This document shows, one piece after another, positions 32,430-41,482 of a stretch of 43,941 nt of DNA. The stretch spans positions 1 through 43,941 of the forward strand of contig NZ_BDCD01000051.1 of NCBI RefSeq assembly GCF_001613325.1, given 5' to 3'. This stretch comes from Nocardia yamanashiensis NBRC 100130 (GTDB lineage Bacteria; Actinomycetota; Actinomycetes; Mycobacteriales; Mycobacteriaceae). Each line of letters begins with the position of its first letter. The stretch's first letter is position 1. The notes under the pieces are model-generated. The model worked only from the letters and a program-made list of their open reading frames with translations. It searched no databases and was not told the DNA's origin. Both the position numbers and the translations under genes were made by a program.

Positions 32430-33217
32430 TGTCCGCGCCACGCGACACCGCCAAGCAGATCGAGTACTACGCAGCCGCTTTGAAGGCGCCACGGATCCGC
32501 GACAGCGCCGCCCGGCTGGCTGAGCAGGCCCGCGACGCCGGCTGGACCCACGAGGAATACCTCGCCGCGGTCCTGTCCCGCGAAGTGTCCTCCAGGGAGT
32601 CTTCCGGAGCCGAAATCCGTATCCGCGCAGCGGGATTCCCCGCCCGAAAGGCCATCGAGGAGTTCAACTTCGACCACCAGCCCGCCCTCAAACGCGACAC
32701 CATCGCCCACCTGGGCACCGCCCAGTTCATCACCAAAGCCCAGAACGTTGTCCTGCTAGGCCCACCAGGCACCGGCAAAACCCATCTGGCGATCGGGTTG
32801 GGCATCGCCGCGGCCCACCACGGCCACCGGGTCTTGTTCGCCACCGCCGTCGAATGGGTCACCCGCCTGCAGACCGCCCACCAGCAGGGCCGCCTGGCTG
32901 CAGAGTTGGCCAAGCTGCGCCGCTACGGGCTGCTGATCATCGACGAGGTCGGCTACATCCCCTTCGCCCAGGACGCGGCCAACCTGTTCTTCCAATTGGT
33001 CTCCAGCCGTTACGAACACGCCTCGCTGATCTTGACATCGAACCTGCCGTTCTCCCGATGGGGAGACGTGTTCTCCGACCACGTCGTCGCCGCGGCCATG
33101 ATCGACAGAATCGTCCACCACGCCGACGTGTTGACCTTGAAAGGCAACAGCTACCGACTCCGCAACACCGAAATCGACACACTCCCGTCCATGCGAACCG
33201 ACAACACGGCAGACTAG
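32426..33217 (+). CDS. istB: IS21 ATPase helper IstB (263 aa)
   Basis: An AAA+ ATPase with Walker A GPPGTGKTH, Walker B LLIIDEVGY and an arginine-rich C-terminal region. The N-terminal helical domain (EQARDAGWTHEEYLAAVL) is typical of IstB. It binds target DNA and activates IstA. Two tandem ATG codons (32426 and 32429) are possible starts. The protein is complete. Confidence 0.92.
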   Translation: MMSAPRDTAKQIEYYAAALKAPRIRDSAARLAEQARDAGWTHEEYLAAVLSREVSSRESSGAEIRIRAAGFPARKAIEEFNFDHQPALKRDTIAHLGTAQFITKAQNVVLLGPPGTGKTHLAIGLGIAAAHHGHRVLFATAVEWVTRLQTAHQQGRLAAELAKLRRYGLLIIDEVGYIPFAQDAANLFFQLVSSRYEHASLILTSNLPFSRWGDVFSDHVVAAAMIDRIVHHADVLTLKGNSYRLRNTEIDTLPSMRTDNTAD

Positions 33218-33279
33218 ACAACCATCAAGTGGCCGATTTTCGACCAGCGCCACCGGCCGATTTTCGAAGAGCGTCGACA

Positions 33280-33284
33280 GTAGA
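33280..33284 (+). repeat. Right target-site duplication of IS21
   Basis: GTAGA, the duplicate of 31127-31131. Confidence 0.8.
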
Positions 33285-33466
33285 ACCGCCCCCGACAAGC
33301 GATAGTCATCGCTCTCGTATGTCCGGGGCTCACACCCAGGTCGAGTTACCTCCGGGGCCTGTGGGTAGCCATCGGTCGTGACTTCCTGGCCCCAGGTGCG
33401 GGCGGGACGGGTTTCCAGCCGGACCTGCCCGGAATTGCAGGGCACTTCGATGATCTCCAAACACAC
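33280..33466 (-). pseudogene. Small unknown gene with IS21 at its 3' end
   Basis: From GTG 33466 (or TTG 33460) the minus frame reads VCLEIIEVPCNSGQVRLETR, then PGCEPRTYESDDYRLSG. Removing the IS21 restores the ending AVLQS and a stop just left of the element, so only the last residues were affected. At present the frame reads on into the element antisense to istB. The family is not recognised. Upstream, 33467-33655 has no supported gene. Confidence 0.5.
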
Positions 33467-33655
33467 GCGACCAGGCCAGACACAGTGGATACCAGGGGTA
33501 TGAACCCGTCGGCGGCGATGCGGTCGCGGATCAGGGCGCGGGTCTGCTTGGCGACGCTGTACCAACGGTCGGTGGCGGCCCACCTATTCGGCCATGGGTC
33601 ATCCCGACATCCTGCCTCTGATCTGCACGGCGACACACAGTGGGGGATGAACAGC

Positions 33656-33688
33656 AAAGCCCTGAAAGCGTAGAGCTTTCAGGGCTTT
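33656..33688. terminator. Bidirectional rho-independent terminator
   Basis: A perfect 14-bp stem (33656-33669 with 33675-33688) and a 5-nt loop, ending in TTTT on the plus strand and preceded by AAA, so a U-run is available in both directions. It directly follows the minus-strand gene ending at 33688. Confidence 0.8.
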
Positions 33689-34062
33689 TACCGAGGTTGT
33701 GTGGGCGCCCAGGCGGAGCGTGGGTGACGTGGTGGGCGGGCCAGGATCCGCAGCACGTCGTCGCGGCTGATGGCCGGGACGTCGGGGGCGGTGGCTTCGG
33801 CGGCGATCCATTCCGAGAGCAGTTCGTCACGGTTGGTGTCGGCCTCGGCGGCGCGTGCCAGCAGTCGTTCGTACGTGGCACGCGGCAGGGTCACGGTCGC
33901 GGTGAAGGTGACGGGCACGTCTTCGTCCTCGCCCAGGCGCGGTACGTCCACGGCCGGGGCTTCGGTGTCGAAGCGCAGGTCATCCAGCAACCGGTCGGGC
34001 CAGTCGTTGCCGTAGGCGGCCACGATCTCGGCGTGCACGTCCACTGCTTTGGTAGGGCTCAT
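33688..34062 (-). CDS. Ribbon-helix-helix-like protein (124 aa)
   Basis: The middle of the protein (TFTATVTLPRATYERLLARA, then ADTNRDELLSEWIA) has the strand-helix-helix layout of a CopG-type ribbon-helix-helix. The N-terminal 50 residues are acidic, and the C-terminus is Pro/Arg-rich. It may be a DNA-binding regulator or antitoxin; no toxin gene is adjacent. ATG 34062 has GGAGG upstream. Its stop sits inside the terminator hairpin. Confidence 0.6.
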   Translation of the reverse strand: MSPTKAVDVHAEIVAAYGNDWPDRLLDDLRFDTEAPAVDVPRLGEDEDVPVTFTATVTLPRATYERLLARAAEADTNRDELLSEWIAAEATAPDVPAISRDDVLRILARPPRHPRSAWAPTQPR

Positions 34063-34143
34063 CGGTGGCCTCCTCCCAAGATTCGAAAGCGGTCAGGTCC
34101 GGGCCGGGCGGCGGTCGTCACCGCCCGGTGATCTGCGGCGATC

Positions 34144-34491
34144 ATGATGAAACTCATGGTCGCGAGGCTCGGCGACGACGACGAGCCGGAACGCGCGGAA
34201 ACGGCGGATCCGGCCTGGCGCGCCGACGTGTGCCCGCCCTGGGCGCGGATCCCGACCCCGATCACCGCGATTCCGCACCTGGCCGCGGCCGCGCAGGCCT
34301 CCGGGGATATCGACCGGATCATCTGGGTCGACGCGCCGGAGCCGCCGGTGATCCACACCCCGGGCCGGCACGCGAGTCAATGGCTGGCCAGTGGCGACTA
34401 CCTGTGCCTGCCGATCCCGTGCCCGTGGTGCGGGTGGTGGCGCGACGGGGCCTGCCAATGCGATCCGGACCTGCCCAACCCGATCGAATGA
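34144..34491 (+). CDS. Hypothetical protein with CPWC motif (115 aa)
   Basis: ATG 34144 (MMKLMVARLGDDDEPERAET) or ATG 34156 could start it. The C-terminal half carries CLPIPCPWCGWW and two further Cys (CQC), suggesting a zinc site. It is divergent from the ribbon-helix-helix gene, with 80 bp between starts. The family is unknown; the short CPWC protein at 6671-6835 shares only the CPWC motif. Confidence 0.6.
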   Translation: MMKLMVARLGDDDEPERAETADPAWRADVCPPWARIPTPITAIPHLAAAAQASGDIDRIIWVDAPEPPVIHTPGRHASQWLASGDYLCLPIPCPWCGWWRDGACQCDPDLPNPIE

Positions 34492-34884
34492 TGCCGAGGC
34501 TCAACCGGTTTCGGCGACACGCAACGCAGCGGGCGCGGCGGGGGCCGCGACGTCCAGGCAGATTTCCTTGAGGCGGCCGTGTCTGCACCGAGCTCGCGGT
34601 AGGCGGTCGGGCGCGCGGCCAGGGCCAAGTCCTGGCGCGGGCCGCGCGCGCCGCAGGTCACCAGCGCGGTACCGGATCCGCGGACCTTGCCCTGGAGTGT
34701 GCGGGCACGGGCCAGGGACGACAATGGCTTCGTCGAGGTCGCAGGCGACCAGGTCGAAGTCCTCACAGAGCCACGGCGACGATTTCGCGGGAATCCGAAC
34801 CCGCTTCGGGCACGCAAAAGATCCGATCCAGCCTCCCGCTCGTCTTCACTGCGGCAAGCAACCCCAGACGATCCCCCGTCGACC
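34492..34884. other. No supported gene
   Basis: About 390 bp between the CPWC protein and the crotonase fragment. A minus-strand frame contains LVTCGARGPRQ but lacks a start and a recognisable family, and both strands show open frames due to GC content. It may be decayed coding DNA. Confidence 0.35.
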
Positions 34885-35073
34885 ACGCGCGCCGTGGATT
34901 GGATGCTCACCGGACGCCTGATCACGGCCGATGAGGCCCACGCCTCCGGGCTGGCGAACCAAGTCGTTCACCCCGAGGAGCTACTGCCCGCGGCGATGGC
35001 CTACGCACACGAGCTGATCGCGCACACCGCACCGGTGTCGGTCGCGGTCACCCGGCGGATGCTGCTGCGGCTA
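34885..35073 (+). pseudogene. Enoyl-CoA hydratase (crotonase) C-terminal fragment
   Basis: The plus frame gives AVDWMLTGRLITADEAHASG, then LANQVVHPEELLPAAM and TAPVSVAVTRRMLLR, the typical C-terminal half of crotonase-fold enoyl-CoA hydratases. The active-site N-terminal half is absent upstream and the family match ends near 35073. It is a remnant. Confidence 0.65.
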
Positions 35074-35217
35074 CCGGGTCGAGTCCTGGAAGGCGTGGTC
35101 GCGGACGGCCGCCGATCGGGCGAGCACGCGTGGTGCTCGGAACATGCGGGCCAGGAGCAGGGTGATCGGCACCGAACATGCCGCGTAGATGGCCAGGACT
35201 GTCAGCAGGAACGCCAT
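35071..35217 (-). CDS. Small membrane protein (48 aa)
   Basis: ATG 35217 with GGGAG upstream gives MAFLLTVLAIYAACSVPITL, then LLARMFRAPRV and a short soluble tail. One hydrophobic helix would insert in the membrane. Its stop touches the 3' end of the crotonase fragment on the opposite strand, and it does not overlap coding DNA that is intact. Function unknown. Confidence 0.55.
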   Translation of the reverse strand: MAFLLTVLAIYAACSVPITLLLARMFRAPRVLARSAAVRDHAFQDSTR

Positions 35218-35531
35218 GACGGGATCTCCCGTTCGTCTAGATGTGTGCGATCAGCAAACTCCTCGTGATCTCCGCCGGGCAGGGGCCTATGGGCAATTTT
35301 CCAGGGCATTCGGGCCTGAACACGGCAATTCGCACATATTTCTGGGTTATGAGCGGTGCGCTGGCCTCAAGTTCGGCAGGGGCGCATCCGGTCGGCGAAT
35401 CTCTGTTCGTCGGTACACCGAAGCATCTCCGGGCAGGCGGACCGTCCCTGATCTCGACCACAGCACCTACGCGGTGGAACGGACTCGCGTGGCGGTGGGC
35501 CAGGCGGCCGACTTCGCCTGGGTATGCCCGG
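35218..35531. other. No supported gene
   Basis: About 310 bp of mixed composition, less GC-rich around 35240-35350. Short frames on both strands lack ribosome binding sites and recognisable motifs. Confidence 0.4.
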
Positions 35532-36821
35532 CTAGGTCCGGGTGATGGCCTCGATGCCGTCCTGGGTCGAGACGTAGACGGTGTGCGCGGCGGCGTCCAG
35601 GACGAGGCGGAATGGGCTGCGCCCCACCTTGATTGTCGCTGTCATCGTTTTGGTGGTGGTATCGATGACCGTGACGGTGCCGTCCTTGAGATTGGCTACG
35701 AACAGCTCGTGCGTTGCCGGGTCGAGGACGATGCCGGTCGGACCGCTGCCGACCGCGACGGTGGCGGCCGCCGCGTGCTGCGAACCTTCGAGTACCGCTA
35801 CCGCGCCCGCACCGTAGTCGTTCGTGTATACCGTGCGCGTGGCTGCATCGACGGCGATCTCGGAGATCTTGCGCCCCATGGCGATACGGTCCGATATCGT
35901 CCGGGTCCGCACGTTCACGACGGTTATCGTCTCCGCTGAATAGTCGGTGGCGTAGATCGTGTTCGTTGTGGAATCGATTGCTATATTGCCGATTCCGGAT
36001 GCTGCCGTGATGGTGCCCGCCACGCGGCGCGCACGCAGGTCCACGACCGACAGTCCGGTGTCGGTGGCGATGTAGGCGTACTGCCCGGTGCTGTCGACGG
36101 CCAGCGCCCCTGCACTCTTGCCGATCTTGATCGTTGCTAGGGTCGTCGCGGTTACAGGGTCGATTATCGTGAAAATGCCTTCGGCCGAACCGTTTCCGCC
36201 TTTGCCGTGCGTGGTCGCTGTTCGATACAGCAGATGGTTGACCGGGTCGACGGCGATGCGGGAGGGCATCTCGTAGAAGGTGAGGTCCATAGCCCGCGCC
36301 TTCCGGGTGTTCTTGTCGAGGGCCCACAGCGTCTTGCTGGCGGATTGGCAGGCGTACACCGTGCCATCCTGGGGATCGATCGCCAGCTCGTTCACTCCTG
36401 TGGTGGTCAACGGTGTGATCGTGAAGGCGCCGTCCTGTCTGGCCGCACCCAGTTTCGGTGCGGGACTCGGCCACAGCGTGTACAGCACTGCGGCGGAGGC
36501 GATCAGTATCAGCACGATCGCGACCGCCGCGAGCCGGCGCACGGGTCGTCTCCGATCACCGGCGGTGGGGGCGGCGCCGACTCTGGCAGGGTAATCGGCC
36601 ATCTGGTCGATCTCGTTTGGTTCGTGTTCAGGCCGGACGGGCTGAGTCTGTGCCGGAATCTCTGGCGAATCAGGTGGTGGCGAGCTCGATTCCGGCCCGT
36701 CCTCGACCCAGAGCTGCCACCCGGACGGTGCGGGCGGCCAGCTGGGGTCCGGGATCCAGTCCCGGTCCGGTATCCATCCCTGCGGTGCCGGCGGCCAGCC
36801 CGGCGGCGGATTGAAACGCAT
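35532..36821 (-). CDS. Membrane-anchored YVTN-type beta-propeller protein (429 aa)
   Basis: The N-terminus (NPPPGWPPAPQGW, then DPSWPPAPSGW) has the Trp/Pro repeats common on actinobacterial membrane proteins. One transmembrane helix lies at ~95-115 (LAAVAIVLILIASAAVLYTL). The outer part consists of ~7 repeats of about 40-45 residues with patterns such as IAVDxxTxTVYxxxY and VTVIDTxT, typical of YVTN/NHL-like propellers. It is likely a cell-surface protein for binding. ATG 36821 has no strong ribosome site in view. Confidence 0.8.
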   Translation of the reverse strand: MRFNPPPGWPPAPQGWIPDRDWIPDPSWPPAPSGWQLWVEDGPESSSPPPDSPEIPAQTQPVRPEHEPNEIDQMADYPARVGAAPTAGDRRRPVRRLAAVAIVLILIASAAVLYTLWPSPAPKLGAARQDGAFTITPLTTTGVNELAIDPQDGTVYACQSASKTLWALDKNTRKARAMDLTFYEMPSRIAVDPVNHLLYRTATTHGKGGNGSAEGIFTIIDPVTATTLATIKIGKSAGALAVDSTGQYAYIATDTGLSVVDLRARRVAGTITAASGIGNIAIDSTTNTIYATDYSAETITVVNVRTRTISDRIAMGRKISEIAVDAATRTVYTNDYGAGAVAVLEGSQHAAAATVAVGSGPTGIVLDPATHELFVANLKDGTVTVIDTTTKTMTATIKVGRSPFRLVLDAAAHTVYVSTQDGIEAITRT

Positions 36822-37290
36822 GGACCCTACCGATCAGGCTCGTCCACGCTGCGTCAGCGCGGCTGTACCGCGACGCCGCACCCGGGGGATCATCGACGCC
36901 GATTACGGTCAGCAGACTAACTGCGGCCATCCGGCTCGGTACACCGATCGAGGTCGATTGCGCGGCAATGTCATTCGAATGCAGGACACTCCGCATTCGA
37001 CGATCGGCAGCCCATGGCGAGTCACGTCGGAAATGTGAGGCGGTGGCTTCGGGTAGCGATCACCGGATGGCGGAAGTCGTGATGATGCCGGCTCGAGCTC
37101 CCCGCATCGGCAAGAGGCTGTCTGGGTGGACACGATTGCGATCAGAGGACCCGAGATGTCCAGCTGCGGCGTGGATTGCACGCTGATTCGGTGGTCGGCA
37201 ACGATGTTCCGTCGATCGGGTCGACCAGTTGCACATCGCCGTGGTCTGCCGCGGACCGTGCGGCGACGGCCGACCGCAGCGACCCCTGGC
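36822..37290. other. No supported gene
   Basis: About 470 bp upstream of the propeller gene. It should hold that gene's promoter. Several overlapping short frames exist, none with a convincing start or motif. Confidence 0.4.
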
Positions 37291-37497
37291 CTATTGCTGG
37301 GCCAGCGCGTGATCGATCTCGCTGATACGTGCGTCGAGCAGCGTCTTGTCCTCGCGCATTGCCACGCATTGTTCGCCGGGCATGGCACTGCCGAACCGTT
37401 GCACCTGTTCGAGGTTCTCGATCAGCTTCGCCCGCTTTTTCATCAGTTCGGCACGCCGTTCCGGTAATCGACCGGAGTCGGCTCGGATCCCTGCCAC
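37291..37497 (-). CDS. Small coiled-coil protein (68 aa)
   Basis: GTG 37497 has GGGAG six bases upstream. The protein (VAGIRADSGRLPERRAELMK, then KRAKLIENLEQVQRFGSAMP and DARISEIDHALAQQ) is charged and helical with heptad-like spacing, so probably a coiled coil. No named family. Confidence 0.5.
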   Translation of the reverse strand: MAGIRADSGRLPERRAELMKKRAKLIENLEQVQRFGSAMPGEQCVAMREDKTLLDARISEIDHALAQQ

Positions 37498-37888
37498 TCT
37501 GTTCTCCCGTGGTGTACTTCGTCGGATCTGGTTTACCGTCGAGATACCCTGCCGAAGCAGTGCTACACGGTCTGCCGAGTCGGTGCCCGCCGGCGCGGGA
37601 GGGTCTTGGAACCGGGATGTCCGAGGAATGGGCGGTCTCGGCCGGTACACCCCTGGAAGCCGCCGCGATGGGACGCCGGACCATCTTCGCGAACGGTAGT
37701 CGTCCCGGCGGAGCAGGCCGGGGCGAGATCCCTCCGGGCCGCGACTGCACGATCGCGGCCGGGAGCGATCCGGGCGATCCTGCCCGTTACGGCACGCTCG
37801 ATGCCTTGCGGGACCACCTCGACGCGCCAACCCTGCGGGTATCGACGAATCTCCGTGCGTCCGGCAAGCAGTCGATGTCGGGGTCCGC
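37498..37888. other. No supported gene; possible degenerate coding DNA
   Basis: A plus-strand frame with LDALRDHLDAPTLRVSTNL near 37800-37855 looks protein-like but has no clear start and ends within the neighbouring gene. It could be a fragment. Confidence 0.3.
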
Positions 37889-38266
37889 TCAGTGGACGAA
37901 GTACTCGGGACTAGAGCACCTGGGCATCATCGTTCCCGAGAGATTGGTGACGCACAGAGTGATGTGCTCCAGAGGCAGAGCGACCTGGTCGGCGTCGTCG
38001 TAGAAATAAGTTTCGGTTCTGCCACCGTTCTCGGCGGTGAACCCGAAATTCTTGCCGGAGCGGTCGAAGACGTTGACCGTCACGTGGTAGCCGGATGCCG
38101 ACCACACCCAGATCCACGTGCCGTCCGAGCGAACACTCGCCTCGCCGGCGTTGCCGCCGTTGAGCTGCACTACCGCGTGCGCATCGTGTGTAGCCGCGGA
38201 GGCCGGGGGAGCGGCGGCGACGAGAGCCGCCGACACGGCAGCGAATGCGAGAATTGACTGGCGCAT
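37889..38266 (-). CDS. Small secreted protein (125 aa)
   Basis: ATG 38266 begins MRQSILAFAAVSAALVAAAP, then PASAATHDA, a Sec signal peptide with cleavage after ASA. The mature part (~100 aa) is beta-rich (TWIWVWSASGYHVTVNVFD) with two Cys (TLCVTN and PRCSS) that could form a disulfide. It is one of several small secreted proteins in this region. Family not recognised. Confidence 0.75.
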   Translation of the reverse strand: MRQSILAFAAVSAALVAAAPPASAATHDAHAVVQLNGGNAGEASVRSDGTWIWVWSASGYHVTVNVFDRSGKNFGFTAENGGRTETYFYDDADQVALPLEHITLCVTNLSGTMMPRCSSPEYFVH

Positions 38267-38466
38267 GATTAGACTTTCGGATCGAAACCAACAGGATAAA
38301 TTTGTGAACTGCGAATGAATTGCTCTATGCCGCAGGGGAGTACGACGTACTCCGTTACAGAGGTCTGTCACTTGCCCGACGGCCGTACCGGAGGGAAGGC
38401 CATCACCGGCCCGGCGCAGCTGCCCTGGTCGGGTAGCAGGTGTACGCAGGGTTCATGCCCCTCTGC

Positions 38467-38859
38467 TCAACCGGCCGCAGTCCAGCCCGGTGCGCAGACC
38501 TTGTTCGCGCTGTCGCAGACAGTGAATGCCGCCGCGGAGGTCAGCAGCACGCCGCCGGTCTGCCCGCCTGCCCGCACGGAGAAGGAATCGTCATATCCTG
38601 AAGTGCGCGAGGTGTATTGGATTCGGAGGTAACCGCCACCGGTTCCCGTATCGGCGCTGAGGGTGTACTTGTTCGCCGACACTCGAGCGTGAATGCCCTG
38701 CCAATCCAATTGGGAGCCGGCGGTGAGCGCATTGCCGATACCCGGCCACGGGTCTCCTCCTGCCGGCTGCTCCGCCGTCGCGACCGGCGCGAGGATCACG
38801 GTCGCGAGGGCGCCGATGCCCGCGAGGCGGCGCAGGCGGCTGGGCAAGGTCGTGGACAT
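38467..38859 (-). CDS. Small secreted protein (130 aa)
   Basis: ATG 38859 gives MSTTLPSRLRRLAGIGALAT, then VILAPVATAEQPAGG, a signal peptide with cleavage near ATA. The mature domain is polar, with Gly/Thr-rich strands and two Cys near the C-terminus (FTVCDSANKVCAPGW). Upstream AAGGAA serves as ribosome site. Function unknown. It is 200 bp from the preceding secreted gene in the same direction. Confidence 0.75.
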   Translation of the reverse strand: MSTTLPSRLRRLAGIGALATVILAPVATAEQPAGGDPWPGIGNALTAGSQLDWQGIHARVSANKYTLSADTGTGGGYLRIQYTSRTSGYDDSFSVRAGGQTGGVLLTSAAAFTVCDSANKVCAPGWTAAG

Positions 38860-39053
38860 GGTGAGTTCCTTTTCGTGGAGCGGAGGCTCGCCTGGCGTCT
38901 CTGCCGTCGGCGGTGCGGTGGCCGAGGCTGCGGCCGCCGGCCTTCAGCAGAGCAGCGACGGCTGTGCGCATTGAAGTGCACTTTTCGAAAAAGGTGTGCG
39001 TAAGTCATTGTGACCAGCCGTGTTTCGGCGGCGCCTGCCCTAAGCTTGCGATC

Positions 39054-40232
39054 GTGGTCGATGCGTCATCCGGTGGAGAGGCACAGCCACTCGGTCCGGA
39101 CGGCCCGGCGTTCGATTCGAAGGACTGGTCGCGACGAGCGGCCGCAGTGGAAACGCGGCAGCAGTTCGGAGAGCTGCTGTCGGAGATCGTGGCCACTGCC
39201 CGGATCTCCGTCGGGGCGGTCAAAGCGCATCTGTCCGGCACCCGCACCGTCTACAACTGGTTCAGTGGCGGATCGCTGCCCCGCAACGCCCAGGATGCGC
39301 GTCGTCTGGCCGACTATCTCGGCAACGCGCTGGCCCGCCGTCATCCGGGGGTGGAGGTGGCCGACGCCGTCTTCGATGCCTGGACCCGTCTGGCCGAACG
39401 ACGCCACGAGGACGCAGCCGCCCGTGCCGTGGCGAATCGTCGCGCCGCCGGGGGCAATACCACTCAAGATGCGGGCGCCTGCGCATCGGAAGAGGAGACC
39501 GAGGACTCGGACGATGCGGTCGAAGCGTCGAATACCAGAGGGCCTGATTCGACCGAATCGACCTCGGATTACGGCCATTTCGTAGCAGGCGCACTTCCCG
39601 CGGCCACGCCTCGGCAGACCGAGATCGACGACGCGGTCGCCGAGGTAGCCGGGAATTCAGCGGGCGATCGACAGAGCGGCTGGGGCGCCGTAAAAGCGCG
39701 CTGGGCGCGGCGAATCACACCGCACCACAGGAAGATCGCGGCGGCGGCAGTAGCGCTTTCCTTGGTGGCGGCGATCGCCTTGGCGTTCACGGTGACACGG
39801 GTGGTGGTCGGGCCGCGCCGGTACACGGTGCTGCCGTGCGCGGAATCGATTCCGCTCAATACACGGGGGTTCGTGCGGATGAACACCGCGGACGGCCCGC
39901 CGGGTGATCCGCGCCCGCGGCAGCAGGCCGAGTTGCGCGTGCAGATCGAGGAGTCGGTGGGGTGGATCGCGTACGCCTATCTGACACAACCCATGTCGGA
40001 TCGCGATCAGCTGTCGCTGGACTGGAGCGACGTCTACGAACCGCAAGACTCGCAGATCAAGCACTGCCCGGCTCAGCTGGTGAACCAGGTCCAGCAGACC
40101 GCCGGTGTACGAGCCCGCAGCCCGCTGGGCGCGCCCCGCTGGTTCCGGGTGTGCGCGACGGTGCCCGACGAGTTCAAGGTCGTTGGACGCGGTCCCACAT
40201 CCTGCGGCAGTTGGACACGACCCGATGATTGA
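39054..40232 (+). CDS. HTH-like / transmembrane / extracellular domain protein (392 aa)
   Basis: GTG 39054 starts the protein; TAAGCT at 39041-39046 would put transcription start at or next to it, so it may be leaderless. Residues ~25-85 (FGELLSEIVATARISVGAVK, then YNWFSGGSLPRNAQDARRLA) are HTH-like. An acidic linker follows, then a transmembrane helix at ~228-254. The C-terminal ~135 residues are outside and contain four Cys and motifs SDRDQLSLDW and PRWFRVCATVP. The downstream gene, overlapping by eight bases, encodes a related outer domain. This looks like a membrane sensor pair. Confidence 0.7.
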   Translation: MVDASSGGEAQPLGPDGPAFDSKDWSRRAAAVETRQQFGELLSEIVATARISVGAVKAHLSGTRTVYNWFSGGSLPRNAQDARRLADYLGNALARRHPGVEVADAVFDAWTRLAERRHEDAAARAVANRRAAGGNTTQDAGACASEEETEDSDDAVEASNTRGPDSTESTSDYGHFVAGALPAATPRQTEIDDAVAEVAGNSAGDRQSGWGAVKARWARRITPHHRKIAAAAVALSLVAAIALAFTVTRVVVGPRRYTVLPCAESIPLNTRGFVRMNTADGPPGDPRPRQQAELRVQIEESVGWIAYAYLTQPMSDRDQLSLDWSDVYEPQDSQIKHCPAQLVNQVQQTAGVRARSPLGAPRWFRVCATVPDEFKVVGRGPTSCGSWTRPDD

Positions 40233-40779
40233 TTCTCATATCCGGCGAACGTTGCTGGCCTGCCTGATCGTGGCCGTTCTCGGCGCCGGCGTCGGCATCG
40301 GCGCAGGAGTGCGATGGAACGACTGGCGCGCACCGCAGCCGTACCGTTCGCGCATGGACTCACCCCTGATGTCGTTCTCCGATTGCGGCGAGTCGCGCGA
40401 GCCGGACCTGGCCGCCGAAATCCACACCTTGTATCCGACCTCGACGGCGCTGCGCACCCCCATCCGGGACCGGGAGGTTGCCTTGCGGGCGCAACGCCAC
40501 CCGAGATACGGGTGGATCGTGTGGGCGGATTTCGTTGTCTCCCAATCCGATCGCGACCGGGTGTGGCTGTCGTGGAGCTACGACAACGACCCGGCCGTCG
40601 AATCGAAGTGGCGCGACTGCTCGCAACCGATCACCAAAGGCCACTGGACCCCGGCGGTGGAGGCATTCGACGCCTTGGGCCGCGCACGCTGGTTCCAGGC
40701 CTGCGGCCAAGTACCACCGGAGGACCGCGGATCACGCGCATCCGGGGTCTTCTGCACTCGCTGGGAACAGCCCACCTGA
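40225..40779 (+). CDS. Membrane-anchored paralogue of the upstream outer domain (184 aa)
   Basis: ATG 40225 overlaps the upstream gene by eight bases. An N-terminal transmembrane helix (LLACLIVAVLGAGVGIGAGV) anchors an outer domain with SDRDRVWLSWSYD, then ARWFQACGQVP and a final C...W. These match SDRDQLSLDWSD and PRWFRVCATVP in the upstream protein, with similarly spaced Cys. The pair probably arose by duplication; only the first has the cytoplasmic HTH-like domain. Confidence 0.7.
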   Translation: MIDSHIRRTLLACLIVAVLGAGVGIGAGVRWNDWRAPQPYRSRMDSPLMSFSDCGESREPDLAAEIHTLYPTSTALRTPIRDREVALRAQRHPRYGWIVWADFVVSQSDRDRVWLSWSYDNDPAVESKWRDCSQPITKGHWTPAVEAFDALGRARWFQACGQVPPEDRGSRASGVFCTRWEQPT

Positions 40780-40954
40780 GGACCGCGTGCCCGCGTTCGA
40801 ACTGGTGCGGCACGAACAGTCCGACCACATCAATCTTGATCAGACGGCCGATGCTCGGCACAGCCCACTGATGAGCCTCCGCTACCTCGCGCTGAGCGGC
40901 AGTCATCGGAACGGGCATGCGAGAAATGAAAGCGTCAGGGGGCTTAAGATCTCG

Positions 40955-41330
40955 CCAGTACGTATGCGTTGCATGCCTGGGGCAACTTCATCGACGAAGC
41001 CGGTTTGGACCGGGATCCCGGCTGGCTCGATGCAGCGCTGCTGCGGGGGCAGCGGGACGTCGTCAGCGAGGACCTGATGATCGGGGATGCCGACATGCTA
41101 CGAGTGGACGGGCCGGGCACGATTCACCGTCGACGGGCAGCGAGTCGACGGTCGGGATCTGCTGGGACGAGATCTGGACAGTGCCGACTGGCGGGTGGCG
41201 CGGATACTGGTGGCCACCGACAGGACACCCGAGGGAGCCCTGCGGATCATGACTGAGGTCGAGGAAGACGGCGGATGTGACACGTATGTGTACTCGGCGA
41301 TAGCGGAGACCGCCGGTCAGTCGATGCCCT
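40955..41330 (+). pseudogene. Frameshifted unknown gene
   Basis: One frame reads ALHAWGNFIDEAGLDRDPGW, then LDAALLRGQRDVVSEDLMIG; near 41100 the protein-like signal moves to another frame (YEWTGRARFTVDGQRVDGRD, then WRVARILVATDRTPEGALRI). Joining them gives ~120 residues, acidic and alpha/beta. No start with a ribosome site was found and the family is unknown. Confidence 0.35.
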
Positions 41331-41482
41331 CGACGATGCGTAAGTCGCGAGCGACGCGATCGGGGCAGCCGCCAGTGCCTTCTGGCACGCCTCGCTCTCG
41401 TATGCCGCTACGGCCTGTTCGAAGCCGTCGAATTGGTTCGATCGCCGGGTCGGAGCGGCTGAGGGTCCGGCTCTCGGATTTT

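Larger units (their letters stand above)
31132..33279 (+). mobile_element. Intact IS21-family insertion sequence
   Basis: The element starts TGTCGGCGCTCTTC and ends GAAGAGCGTCGACA. Each end carries two related terminal repeat units (CGCTCTTCNAAAA...GGCCAC on the left, the inverted form on the right), as in IS21. A 5-bp duplication (GTAGA) flanks it. It encodes istA and istB with overlapping frames. The 2148 bp have no visible frameshift, so it may still be mobile. Confidence 0.9.
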
